From Myxocyprinus asiaticus (taxonomy: Eukaryota; Chordata; Actinopteri; Cypriniformes; Catostomidae), in assembly GCF_019703515.2 (NCBI RefSeq), contig NC_059382.1, positions 13,619,001 through 13,683,000 of the forward strand: a stretch of 64,000 nt of DNA, written 5' to 3'. Under the pieces are notes generated by a model. That model saw only the letters and a program-made list of their open reading frames with translations, was not told the origin of the DNA and ran no database searches. The position numbers were made by a program, and so were the translations under genes. Below are positions 24,719 through 36,790 of the stretch, one piece after another; position 1 is the first letter of the stretch; every line of letters starts with the position of its first letter.

Positions 24719-25701
24719 ATGGTAGACACGTTCAATCAGGCTAGGGCTCCCTCTACAAGGTGCCTGTATGCCTTTAAGTGGCGTCTGTTCGCTAAGTGGT
24801 GTTCTTCCCGTCGGGAAGACCCCCAGAGATGCGCAGTCAGATCAGTGCTTTCCTTCCTGCAAGAGAGGTTGGAAGGGAAGCTGTCCCCTTCCACCTTGAA
24901 GGTGTACATTGCTGCCATAGCAGCACACCACGACGCAGTCGACAGTAAGTCCTTAGGGAAGCATGATCTGATCATCAGGTTCCTAAGAGGCGCCAGGAGG
25001 CTGAATCCCTCCAGGCCGCGCCTCGTTCCCTCATCGGACCTCTGTAGTTTTTCAGGGTCTACAGAGAACCCCTTTGAGCTTTGCAGTCAGCCGAGCTTAA
25101 GGCACTCTCCTTGAAGACTGCCCTCCTGACTGCGCTCACTTCCATCAAGAGGGTAGGTGACCTGCAAGCGTTCTCTGTCAGTGAAACGTGCCTGGAGTTC
25201 GGTCCAGGCTATTCTCACGTGATCTTGAGACCCCGACCGGGCTATGTGCCCAAGGTTCCCACCACTCCTTTTAGGGACCAGGTGGTGAACCTGCAAGCGC
25301 TGCCCCAGGAGGAGGCAGACCCAGCCCTGTCGTTGCTGTGTCCGGTGCGCGCTTTATGCATCTATTTGGATCGCACACAGAGCTTTAGAGTCTCTGAGCA
25401 GCTCTTTGTCTGCTTTGGTGCACAGCGGAAAGGAAGCGCTGTCTCCAAGCAGAGGATCGCCCACTGGCTCATTGACGCCATAACTATGGCATATCTCGCC
25501 CAAAACATGCCGCCCCCGGTAGGGCTACGAGCCCATTCTACCCGTGGTGTAGCGGCTTCTTGGGCCCTAGCCAGAGGTGCCTCTCTAACAGACATTTGCA
25601 GAGCAGTGGGCTGGGCAACACCCAACACCTTTGCAAGGTTCTACAACCTCCGGGTGGAACCGGTTTCATCCCAGGTAGTGGCACGCAACACAAGCGGATA
25701 A
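24719..25701 (+). pseudogene. DIRS-1 tyrosine recombinase, one frameshift, catalytic residues kept
   Basis: The N-terminal SAM-like/core-binding part (24719 to about 25060) reads ARAPSTRCLYAFKWRLFAKW and LSFLQERLEGKLSPSTLKVY. A frameshift near 25070 leads to the catalytic part (to 25701). There the first Arg is in IKRVGDL (25150-25152), the HxxR box is HSTR (25534-25545), GW sits about 20 residues on, and the nucleophile Tyr is in FARFYNL (near 25642). This is the R-H-R-Y set that excises and joins circular DNA. It is the best preserved part of the element; one indel separates it from an open frame. Confidence 0.9.
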
Positions 25702-26457
25702 GCCCGGGATAGCCGGCCGGGTGTATCGCTTGCACATAGCGCCTTCCACCTCCTTTTGAGCTGAAGACGTGCGCTGTTAATTCCCAGTAGTGTTCACAAA
25801 AGTTGTTCCCTGGTTGACTTCCTCCGAGCCCTGTGGCAGTCGAGTTTTCGGAGAAACTCGCTGCCGGCCCAGTACACGCGCTAAGAGCCCGGTTCTGGAG
25901 TAGGTGCTCCGCATGTGGCGGTTCCCTGTAAGGCTAACCCCATGCGATCTATATCTTCCGCTAATTCATTTCCCTGCTGGCAAACTACGTCTTCCTTGGG
26001 CAGAGCCCCTCTGCCCCAGTCTCCATGTTGTAGTAACTCCTCCCCCATTGGGCAGGATCTACCTTGAAGGCTCTCCACATGGTTGGAAAGACCATGTGAT
26101 GTATTCTTCCACTTAAATATCCCCCCCTCTCTTGGGGTGAGGTGTGGTCTCCGTGGTGTCCTCCCCTTGGGAGGGACACCCCCCGACTAGACCTGGCGGC
26201 CCAGTCGGATAATCCCCCTTCTTTTTTAGGGAGTGGAAAAAGAGAAGGTGAAAGAGGCCACGACTGGGTTAAGCCCGTCTCCATCTCTAGGTAGTCGACT
26301 TGTCCCCAAAAAGGGCCGTTCGACATTCATAACTGTGTTGGGGGAGGTTACGTGTCGACCTGGTGTGCTGGCTATGAGGCACACAGCAAGTCTGCCCACC
26401 ACACACCGCCAGTTCACGTAACACAGTTCAGCCTTGTGGTATTTTGTATAGGGACCC
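25702..26457 (+). other. DIRS-1 3' non-coding region
   Basis: Between the recombinase stop and the internal complementary region. There are small open frames on both strands but no domain. Confidence 0.6.
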
Positions 26458-26555
26458 CTAGTGTCACTACATCGACACCAACGTCGAGTGAGTGACAGAT
26501 AGGGAACGTCATGGTTACTGGTGTAACCTCTGTTCCCTGATGGAGGGAACGAGAC
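26458..26555. repeat. DIRS-1 internal complementary region (circle-junction copy)
   Basis: 26458-26507 is the reverse complement of the left terminus (20472-20521). 26508-26555 is the reverse complement of the right terminus (26789-26835). The two meet at GGGAAC/GTCATGG. This is the hallmark by which DIRS elements restore their ends from a circle. Confidence 0.9.
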
Positions 26556-26633
26556 ATCGGTCCCTCCTGCCACAACGCTGAACTACCCGCTGAAATGGCC
26601 GGACCTTATATCGGCTCCTCAGCGTAAAACCTG

Positions 26634-26835
26634 AATGAGTGGTTGCATACCAGCTCCTTTTATACCCGTATGTTTGGGGGAGTGGCATGCAAATACCACT
26701 CGCCAATTTTCATTGGCCTTTTATCAAAGACCAGAGGTGTCTCGGGCTCCCAAGAGTGACTCCTAGTGTCACTACATCGACACCATCGTCTCGTTCCCTC
26801 CATCAGGGAACGGAGGTTACACCAGTAACCATGAC
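26634..26835 (-). repeat. DIRS-1 right inverted terminal repeat
   Basis: 26634-26786 is inverted against 20499-20650 with only a few differences. The outer segment (26787-26835, TCTCGTTCCCTCCATCAGGG and on) is specific to this end and contains its own GTTCCCT/AGGGAAC inverted pair. Confidence 0.88.
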
Positions 26836-27035
26836 ATTTCGTATTTTTTCAATAGCAAGACAGTACCAAAGCTTAACAATTTACAGGATGAATGCGTTTT
26901 GTTTTTTCCTGGTAGGTCGACATATTGTTTAGGAGTTTCTTTTTCTAAATTTTTCTCAGATTAATTTTTAATGCACTGTGAATAAACATTTACAATATGT
27001 AAACATCACACAGTTTGAAAATATAACTAAAACTT

Positions 27036-27413
27036 AGGCCACGTTTACACATCTTCATTTGAAAACGCATTGATTTTGCTACGTTTATGCGTGTCACACA
27101 GACTGAAATAGCGTTTTCCTCCACTGAAAACATAGCATTTCGAAAACGATCCCCATTATCTCATACATCAAAAACAATGACGTTAGGAAACTGAAAACAG
27201 AGTTTTCAAACGGTTTACTGTGGACGTGGCATTTTGTTTGAAAATGTTGTACGCTTTTTAATGTCATAGCTTTCCAAAGCGATAATAAAGAGTATATTGG
27301 AAAGTCTCCATTTTCGGTGAAGGAAAATTCTGTTCTAGTATGGATGTAGAGGTGTAAACGACACAAAAATCAATGCGTTTTCAAACAAATGCGTATTACT
27401 CTGGAAGTGGCCT
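27036..27413. mobile_element. MITE with GGCCAC ends
   Basis: Starts AGGCCACGTTTACAC and ends GGAAGTGGCCT, with internally mirrored phrases (GAAAACGCATTGATTTTG near 27060 and CAATGCGTTTTC near 27371). I found no target duplication. Fragments of the same family are at 12138-12268 and in serpinh1 intron 3 (about 51033-51200). Confidence 0.65.
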
Positions 27414-28301
27414 TCAACATTACGTCTAAATCGCTGTTTACATCTAAAAACTTTTTTTTATACTAAATGACAGCAAGTAAGCGACTGACTATTCCACCCT
27501 AGTCAATCTCTTTGGATATATCAATGCTTTTACTAAACGTGGTTGTAGAGGTGATGAAGATGCTACAGACTCCGCCATGACCTGACTCATATTAGCAGGT
27601 TGTTTATGTCCGATAACTCCACTCACTCACTCCCTATTTAACAGCTAAAGATATTCAGGTCACCATCTGTTTGCTCAAAACTGCCAAATACCTTGCACAA
27701 AGCCCAAACTAAAATACTCCCTTACTAAGGCGTATGTGTAACCTCACAGATTTAATATGTCTGGGAGGACGCTTGTAGCCCTATTTAAAAACACTTCAGT
27801 CTGGAATTTACAAAGACCACAAACAGTTCAGACCTGACTTTATCCACAGTAGCACCAGTGGGAAAGCGGGGGTCTGGGGCCTATGAAAAAGAATTCTAGA
27901 ATCTAATTAAATTAGTGATGTTGTTGTATTGAATAAATAAGTGCAAGTAAAATAATATTGCATATATTGTACCATTGGAAATACCATAGTTAATACAAGG
28001 CGTTACTATCCACCTTTGGCACAGACAGCGAAATTACCCATTATGCTTAGCGTGTTCTTCCAATGCGGATGCAACAGACTTCTGCTTCACAACTTATTCC
28101 CATTTCCAAGCACTATAATATCACTAACAACAGTCAAAAATGGAAGATCAGTCTGTGTTTACTTAACGTAAATCACTTTCTCACTAATGTCTGTGTATGG
28201 ACATTAGGTTTCGACGGCAATCCTGAATAGATGAGAAAACAATCACACACATATTTGCATGGTAAAGTTACTGGACTCTAGCGCTTGCTGCACATGCCCT
28301 G

Positions 28302-28345
<44 letters not shown>

Positions 28346-29967
28346 AAAGAGAGAGACAGACATACAGCATGCAGAGAGAGAGAGAATCCATGAATATGAT
28401 TGCGCCAGATTTAATTGTGTTTCTTGTTGTGCACTTCAAAATGAAAACAGCCAAATCCCGGACATTTAGGGAATCTAGAAATCTGACCGGATGCTTTATT
28501 AAGGTTCGAAAAAGAGGACATGTCCGTGAAAAGAGGGTGTATGTTCATCATAGGTTCCATTTAAAAATCTTCAGATTTATGGCATTATTTCTGCATTAAC
28601 AAGTGTCGCCTTCTCACACACTCTGCCGACAACAACTGTACCTCATTCACATACACTCATAGAGCGACATGAGATATGAACCTCGTAAAGATGATAAATA
28701 AAAAAACAACAACAAGAATCTTTGTTATCTTCCAAAATGACGGACATAATTTGGAATTATCTGTCAATGTTTTAAAAAATAGGCAAGTGACAGAATTCGT
28801 TTAATGCCATGTAATAAGTGGGATAGTATACATCCAGCTGTTATTGCAAAATAAACCACTTAAGGCTGATACAAAACCGTCCTGATCACCCTGTTGGTGT
28901 TTTTTTTTTTGCGATAACAACCGGCTGACTGTATATTATCCCTTACTTAATCACCGACACATTTGGGTTTTCATAGGGGTTTACAACAAAGAACTAATTG
29001 CCGATCTCAAACAGGTTCCACACTGCACGTCTCACTGATTCTCAGAGTGCTATTTATAATGGTCTGTTTTGCGCAGTTGAGAGCTCGAGTCCGGTCCGTG
29101 AGTTAACGCACATGCCTGGTGCTCTCTGTGCTCTGTTAATATGGGAGTGCCGTTTCATACCACTTTAGAAGCCTTTGCTGTTTTATGTTGTTTCTCAAAT
29201 GCAAGAGAAAACAGCAGCACATAATCAAAGGGAATTGGCCAACACTCTAGTCACACAACACTCTAGTCGCACCCGTATAAAATATTGTTTGAGAAACATT
29301 TAGCCTATTGAGCAAACTTAAAAGGATGCATTTAATTAACTTATTTCTTATGGTGCTCAATTTCAAATCAACCTTTTCCCTAATAGACAGGTAATTAGAA
29401 AAAATATATAAATACACCGAAAAGGTTGGAATTCATCCAGTATGATTTTGTTTCCCAACACATTAAGAGAGAATTTCTAAGAATGCAAGGATTTATGTTA
29501 CTTCTAAAAATCAATTAACTTCAAGGACCTATAGTAGATGGGACATTAAACCTAACCAGCTGTGATGCAACTACTTTTCAGTGACAAGCATGTTGTCTGT
29601 GCACAGTGAACATAACCTGCTGCATAACACAGCAAAATTCTATTTATTTTTACTGTTTAATGCACAGTCACGAAGAGTGGGATTTTGGACCAATGAGGTT
29701 TCACAGTGGGCAGGGCAACTCAGCACAATGCTGCAGAAATAAAAACAAATCAATCAATATCAACGTCCTGCTGCAGATGGTTAGGAAAATGCTTGATAGT
29801 TTTTATCGTTTGTCTCATCGTGTTAAAACACAAAACCCAGGCCACGTCCACTCTAATAATTTTCATTTAAATTTTGAGGTGTGCACTGACCTCAAATTGT
29901 GTAAGCACAACCAGCTCAAGTCCAATTAAGCTTATTCTTTGTGACAGAATGACAAAAAGTTCCATGT
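27414..29967. other. gdpd5 intron, gene-free
   Basis: Contains a (GT)n microsatellite at 28308-28341 that runs into GA repeats to about 28385. I saw no exon with matching splice signals and no other mobile element that I can name. Confidence 0.5.
28308..28385. repeat. (GT)n then (GA)n microsatellite
   Basis: About 17 GT units followed by interrupted GA units. Confidence 0.95.
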
Positions 29968-30068
29968 ATGATTGATTTCCAACATCGATCTATTTCATCC
30001 GAGGAATCAGCGGTGAAGAAAGATATGCAGCCAGCTCAGAATGCTAATATGCACAGTAAAATGCTGAT

Positions 30069-30359
30069 GTGGCTAATTCAAAGGGTCAATGCAGACAAAA
30101 TTATGGTTGTATTTATGCAATGTTTTCAAACTATTTTAAGGCAGCTGAGGATACACTGGATGAATTGTTTTCAGAAATTGCAAAGGAAAAGTTTTTTGAC
30201 ACCAAAAATGTTCAGATGTATGAAGTTGCTTGTGAAGTTGTGGGCAAATATTATAATGACACAGACGAAGTTGCCTATAAACCCAAGTACATTTTTCCAA
30301 GTCATTCATTACCTCATCTGTCAAGACATTTGAAATTTGTGTCCGTAAAGAAAGCTTGA
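30069..30359 (+). pseudogene. Unrecognised protein-like remnant
   Basis: The 96-codon frame has non-repetitive composition and an acidic helix-like stretch (AAEDTLDELFSEIAKEKFF), followed by EVACEVVGKYYNDTDEVAY. The overlapping frame from 29968 covers the upstream part, so a frameshift may lie near 30120. There are no clear flanking splice sites, and it ends just upstream of a Tc1 element. It could be an old exon, a processed pseudogene piece or part of an unknown transposon. I do not recognise the family. Confidence 0.25.
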
Positions 30360-30528
30360 GGACTACAATCTACACCGGCAGACAGCAAATATTTGACAAC
30401 CGTGAATTTGTATGTAGAGACAAAACCCGTAACTCTTCATATTATTAAGAAAACAATGGACCTCTCTAGCCATAAGGCATATTGTCACATGGGCAGCCCA
30501 AACACAATTTGTGGGGATCTTAAAAAAA

Positions 30529-32027
30529 CTTGTGCATGACAAGTATTTTTTACAACAATTGTTTTCAGATTGTTTCACTTTTAATTGACTATATCACAAT
30601 TCTAGTGGGTCAGAACTTTACAAACACAAAGTTAACTATGGCTTTAAGCAGCTTGGAAATTTCAAAAAAATTATGTCAAGCCTTTAGGCAATTAGCTTCT
30701 GATAGGCTAATTGGCTAACTGGAGTCAACTAGAGGTGTATCTGTGGATTTATTTTAAGGCCTACCTTCAAACTCAGTGCCTCTTTGCTTGACATCTTGGG
30801 AAAAATCAAAAGAAATCAGCCAAGACCTCAGAAGAAAAATGTGTGGACCTCCACAAGTCTGGTTAATCCTTGGGAGCAATTTCCAAATGCCTGAAGGTAC
30901 CACATTCATCTGTACAAACAACAGTACGCAAGTATAAAAACCATGGGACCACGCAGCCATCATACCGCTCAGGAAGGAGACGAATTCTGTCTCCTAGAGA
31001 TGAGCATAGTTTGGTGCGAAAAGTGCAAATCAATCCCAGAACAACAGCAAAGGACCTTGTGAAGATGCTTGAGGAAACAGGTAGACAAGTATCTATACCC
31101 ACAGTAAAACGTGTCCTATTTCGACATAACCTGAAAGGCTGCTCAGCAAGGAAGAAGCCACAGCTCCAAAACCACCATAAAAAAGCCAGACTACAGTTTG
31201 CATGTGCACATGAGGACAAAGATCTTACTTTTTGGAGAAATGTCCTCTAGTCTGATGAAACAATAATTGAACTGTTTGGCCATAATGACCATCGTTATAT
31301 TTGGAGGAAAAAGGGTGAGGCTTGCAAGCCAAAGAACACCATCCCAACCATGAAGCATGAGGGTGGCAGCATCATGTTGAGTTGGTGCTTTGCTGCAGGA
31401 GGGATTGGTGCACTTCACAAAATAGATGGCATCATGAGGAAGGAAAATTATGTGGACATATTGAAGCAATATCTCAAGACATCAGTCAGGAAGTTAAAGC
31501 TTGGTCGCAAATGGGTCTTCCAAATGGACAATGACCCCAAGCATACCTCCAAAGTTGGCAAAATGGCTTAAGGACAACAAAGTCAAGGTATTGGAGTGGC
31601 CATGACAAAGCCCTGACCTCAATCCAATAGAAAATGTGTGGACAGAACTGAAAAAGCATGTGCAAGCAAGGAGGCCTACAAACCTGACACAGTTACACCA
31701 GTTCTGTCTGGAGGAATGGGCCAAAATTCCATCAACCTATTGTGAGAAGCTTGTGGAAGGCTACCCAAAACATTTGACCCAAGTTAAACAATTTAAAGGC
31801 GATGCTACCAAATACTAACAAAGTGTTTGTAAACCTCTTACCCATTGGGAATGTGACGAAAGAAATAAAAGCTGAAATAAATCATTCTCTCTAAAATAAC
31901 CCTGACATTTCACATTCTTAAAATAGTGATCCTAACTGACTTAAGACAGGCAATGTTTTCTAAGATTAAATGTCAGGACTTGTGAAAAACTGAGTGTACA
32001 TGTATTTGGGTAAGGTGTATATAAACT
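30529..32027 (+). pseudogene. Decayed Sleeping-Beauty-like Tc1 transposon
   Basis: Transposase coding closely matches the fish Tc1 group to which Sleeping Beauty belongs. A DNA-binding start (GAISKCLKVPHSSVQTTVRK, frame from 30870) and SGRRR hook lead to FWRNVL. Then TGG has become TAG at 31249-31251 and SDET follows. DNDPKH (second Asp) lies near 31529, and NPIENVW (the Glu) near 31622 in another frame. The C-terminal part runs from 31636 to 31818. So the DDE residues are still readable across frames, but at least two stops/frameshifts kill it. Inner direct repeats are at about 30590 (GTGGGTCAGAACTTTACA) and 31822. The 5' outer repeat is missing. The 3' end is about 32027. Confidence 0.92.
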
Positions 32028-32693
32028 GTATGTCAGGTAATTTTGTAAAGACTGCATTAAGAAGTATTAAATGAGATATAACATTTTAAATGGAGCATTC
32101 AATGTCTTTAAAATCAGTCCAAAGGGCCTCCAAGCCCCGATTACACAAGCTATGGTGCAGAGGCAAAACTTGATCTATGTATAAAACCACCTACTTGTGA
32201 ACATGGTCAAGAGTTTAGCCTTACTGTCAAAGACATTCTGAAAATTGTTACATAACATACCAAGGTCAACAACATTACAGGGCACAAGTAATAAATAAAA
32301 TAGAATTTCTCTGACATATGTCCATCTATACATCATCCACACAGAAAAAAAGAGGCAGAGTTTAAACAAATCAAGCACTGACCGAATGATTTTCTACTCC
32401 ACTTTGCACACTAATGGAACTTTCATGAGTTCACATGTTCACATAATGTTCATGTAATCTTTGAAATGAAGAGAAGGTAAACATATGTGGCTTGCTGCCC
32501 ATAATGGAGGGCTCGTGCTTGAGACTTGACCCGAGCCCAAGGAACCCCCCCGGACTTTCTTGTCCAATAAAGTGGTAACTAGCCATGAAGGTGGAGTTGG
32601 GGTGGCAGAGGGATGCCAGAAGAACTGTCGAAGGACAGAGGTAAGCGGTGACTTATTTACGCTTACTCCAGTGTTGATTGGTTGGATTAAATG
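32028..32693. other. Gene-free intronic stretch
   Basis: Non-coding. I see no mobile element with readable ends. Confidence 0.5.
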
Positions 32694-32706
32694 AACATGC
32701 ACCTCC

Positions 32707-33142
32707 AGGGGGCCTGGGTAGCTCAGCGAGTAAAGACACTGACTACCACCCCTGGAGTTGCGAGTTCGAATCCCAGGGTGTGCTGAGTGACTCCAGTCAG
32801 GTCTCCTAAGCAACCAAATTGGCCCAGTTGCTAGGAAGGGTACAGTCACATAGGTTAACCTCCTCGTGGTCACTATAATGTGGTTCGCTCTCGGTGGGAC
32901 ACGTGGCAAGTTGTGCATGGATGCTGCGGTGGATGGCGTGAAGTCTCCACACGTGCCATGTCTCCGCGATAACACGCTCAAAAAAAAACACGTGATAAGA
33001 TGTGTGGGTTGTCGGTCTCAGAAGCAGAGGCAACTGGGATTCATCCTCCGCCACCTGGACTGAGGCGAATCACTACGCAACCACAAGGACTTAAGAGTGC
33101 ATTGGGAATTGGGCATTCCAAATTGGGAGAAAAAAAAAAATT
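32707..33142 (+). mobile_element. tRNA-derived SINE, copy 1
   Basis: The tRNA-like head has box A (TAGCTCAGCGAG) near 32719 and box B (GAGTTCGAATCCC) near 32763, followed by a fish SINE body and a terminal A run. A 13-bp target duplication AACATGCACCTCC lies at 32694-32706 and 33143-33155, which proves a retroposed insertion. Same family and orientation as 42784. It is not a working tRNA gene. Confidence 0.92.
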
Positions 33143-33155
33143 AACATGCACCTCC

Positions 33156-36100
33156 CGATATACAACACATTATATAAAATGTTATAATTATTTAATTATA
33201 TCATCTACTCCAGTCACCAATTCATATGTGAAGATAGGTAATTTCAAACTCACGTTTCCATAAAGTGTCTCACACAGAAATATTATGCATTTTAATATTA
33301 CAGAATTCAGCAGAGCTGGCGTGACTTGCAGAGAGCAGTCTTAAAGAGGCCTGCTGGCCTGCTAACAGACATTGTTGAGGGCTGGAACCTCCACACTGAG
33401 GGAAATATGACTCCTCATCAAATGTCATCATTTTTATTTTGTATAACTTTTTTCACAATACACATAATTTCAAAATAGCTTTAGTGAGAAACATGCCTCC
33501 AATTTACATTAATTCGTTTTATCCAAACTGACTTACAAATGAGGTCCTAAAGTGCCCAGTGAACTGCTTATTTAAAAAAAAAACCATGCCTTAAAGTCTT
33601 TATGTCTTTAAAATATGGGAGGTTGGACTTCAAGCTGTTGAAGACCCAACAACATCAGACTCACATGGTCAAAAAAATCTATGACAACAATAATAGTCTA
33701 TATTTTTCTTTATTTAACAGACCTACAGTAATAAATGTTTATTAAATAACATATTGTGTATTAAGAAAATTAACATTTTAATCTCCAAGTGTTTGACAAG
33801 AAGTGTAATGGTGTTACTGCATGCTGCCACTGTTGGATATTATATCACGCTCACTATAGTCTGTATCACAGTGATAACTGGATTTCGCTGTTATCCTGAA
33901 CCATTTCTTCTCCTGTAACAGAAAACTAACATGTTCCTACTGTCATTTAGAACTCATGGGGAGAAAAGTATTTGTCATCTGAAACAACAACAACATTAAC
34001 AAGACATTATAAGAAAAGTGATTTTGTATTTTTTATCAAAATAAACAAAAGAACAATACAAGCAATCTTTGTCTGAAATCTGTTAGGACAATTTTAGTAA
34101 AGCATACTGAAATAATACAGAATGTAAAAACAATTTCCAAAATAATTATCACAGACAATTTTGCTCTGTGCCATTCTTGAAGTCTTGCAGATGGTTCATC
34201 ATGGCAACCTTCACTTGTTCTCTAGAACAGCCCTTCTCACTGAACGCTGGCTGGCAAATTTTTACTACAAAGTCTGCATCTGCTTTTTAAAATTAAATAT
34301 AAAACTTCTTTAAAAAAAAAAAAAAAAAAAAAATTATAAAATCAAATAAACTTAATGAAGACTACTGTCCGACTGTATAAAACATTATGAGCTGCAAGAT
34401 CTGGATGCTGAAACCATCTTGCATTATTCGGAGGACCTTAGCTGTAGATACATTTAGATATATATTTGATACTTCCCAAGGTATTACCTTAGTACCATAA
34501 GTAGATATTAACTGTGAAAAAGACAAATAAATTCATCAGTAATTTTATCAGTGCCTCTAATGACAGTCTCTGTATCATGTAAATTAAAGACTGGTTTATG
34601 GACACATGGCTGGTGCCACATTTCACCCAATAATAATCAAGAACAAATATGCAAATCACCGTCACTCCATAACTGTTATCATGATCATAACAAACCTCCA
34701 TAGAACTAGGGAGAGAATGAACTGGGTCAGGTGTCCAAATGAATAAGGAAGCTTTTTATCACTTACTGAGGGTTCTGGGCTCTGTGTGGGTGGAGAGATA
34801 AGGCAAACCATTTTCTCCTTTTTTAGTAGGCCAATGAGAGTACATCTTCGGTGGAGAAAAAAAAACCCCATTCAGAGCAGAACGCTGAGCCATGAATATC
34901 TGAAGGAAGACCTTGATTGATAGATCTAAGACACTGTAATAGCTCTGGGTTAAATATAGCTCCTTTCCTCTAATATATAAGCTACTGCAGCTTATTTTTT
35001 CACTTGTTGTCTTTGTGGAAGTAACTGATTGTATAGGTAGGGGAAAAAACTTATTTCAAAGTATTCCAATATGCTGTGGCACAATACTACATCGATGTGT
35101 CACATTTTTTTTTCAATAATATTTTTAGAAAAAAAAAAAAAAAAAAAAAAAAGAGACTGACCACCATTCAAGTATCCTAGAAAAACTAAATGAGCATGGG
35201 GCCGTTCACACAGAAAGTGTTTTTCTGGACAACTTTGACCTGTCTCTTTGCTTTTTCAGCACCTTTTGTCATGAGTGCAGCGTTTTCAGTTGCTGCGTCT
35301 AGCTTTCAGCGTTCTGTGTGAACAACCCCCAAATGTGCAAGAAAACTAAACATATTGCGACACTAGTTATATTTCTATCCGACTAAACTGCAAAAGTATG
35401 AGCTAAGAATATATGTCTATAACCTGTTTAATTTTTAGGGATTTCCATCTAGTTTTCCACGTTCGGTGTGAAGGGCCTCCAAGTGTGCAAGAAAACTAAA
35501 CATATGCCCACTCAATTGTTTCTTTGTGACCAAAATGGAAACTCAGTGATCCAAAAAAACAAGTATACAATGCTTCATTTGTGTAAATTTGGATGTCCTT
35601 ATAGATATTTCCACCTATATACAGTTCTTCAAGGGTTTTTATATAAAAATAAACGGTGTAATCAAGGGACAGTATTCCTTCATGTTATTTTTTTATTATT
35701 GACACTACTATGGCTCTACGATGAAGTAAAGAAGTAAGTTTAGCACAAAGGACCGAATTCCAATGAATATGAATGAGACACAAGTGAGTAAATATAGCAA
35801 TATATATTACGAATCGCAATGTAATAAATAGAATTGCAATATTAACATATCACAGCCCAGATATCAATATAATATTTTGTTGCCAGGTCCTTGCTGATTC
35901 CCATTGTCAGCAAATAGTAACAGTCATGAATACAATGGAAAGAAAATTAAATACTGGCTCTCATTTAAGTCATGATTTGGCAAAACTTTACAGGCAATTA
36001 CCAGCTAATTAGGAAAAAGGTTCATTTGTACTGTATATCTGACAGCTATTTTCAGAAAGAATAATTCACCCTAAAGAAATCTCAATTACATGTATAGGCA

Positions 36101-36790
36101 TTATTTAGCAGCAAGTGGCACAAAGCGCTTTTCACGCACCATCTACCAACGTTTTACAATGCTAAATGCCCGTCAGATTAATTATAAGGTTTGCAGTATA
36201 AAGTTACCGTGTTCCTTTCTCTCAGGATGGAGACAGTCTATGATTTAAAATGCCACAGATGAGACCTGGGCTGTGTCTGCGGACTCTGGATATTTTAGTT
36301 ACTTTATGACACTAATTAAAAACAACAGGTGGTTGCATTTGTGGAAAAAAGTGAGACAGTAGAGGAACAAAAGCCAAAATCATAACTGACCTGCAATCTG
36401 TTATATTTTTCAAAATTAAAAGTAACAATGACCAACAATTATCTCAAGGACATTTGTTTTTAAAACTATATGATGTCGGGGTTTTTTTACAGATTATATT
36501 TTGGCTCATTACTATCACAAATTCATTTTTAGCATATGGCAAGTTCTCTTATTTTGGCATATTACAAATCCATTTCCAAATTAAATTTGACTCTTTGCAA
36601 GGAATCAAGTATGGACATGGTCTGCATTCAACAGCTGATCAATTAGGCTCTTGCACACGCACACACTCACTCACTCACTCATTTCACCAGAGCTTTACCT
36701 TATTCATGCACATCAGAGACAGTATTAATTATGAGTTGGAAGCCAAAAGATGATGGGGCATCCAACCTCACCCCATATAAAAAATTTAAT
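33156..36790. other. gdpd5 intron, gene-free
   Basis: AT-rich with poly(A) runs (34313-34333, 35130-35153) and a CACT-rich microsatellite near 36661-36681. I did not recognise any exon or named repeat. Open frames at 35468 and 36454 look like chance. Confidence 0.5.

Larger units (their letters stand above)
20472..26835 (+). mobile_element. DIRS-type tyrosine-recombinase retrotransposon, near full length
   Basis: Order: left inverted repeat, gag-like region, reverse transcriptase/RNase H, tyrosine recombinase, internal complementary region, right inverted repeat. DIRS elements insert through a circular DNA intermediate using a tyrosine recombinase in place of a DDE integrase. That fits the lack of LTRs and the presence of an internal region (26458-26555) complementary to both outermost ends. 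Coding parts have only scattered lesions (a stop in RT, a few frameshifts), and the two inverted repeats are nearly identical, so the copy looks fairly recent. It lies in the gdpd5 intron, antisense to gdpd5. Confidence 0.92.

Noticed and set aside
32707..32780. tRNA gene
   Set aside because: Box A and B are present, but the body, A tail and target duplications show a SINE. The same holds at 42784.
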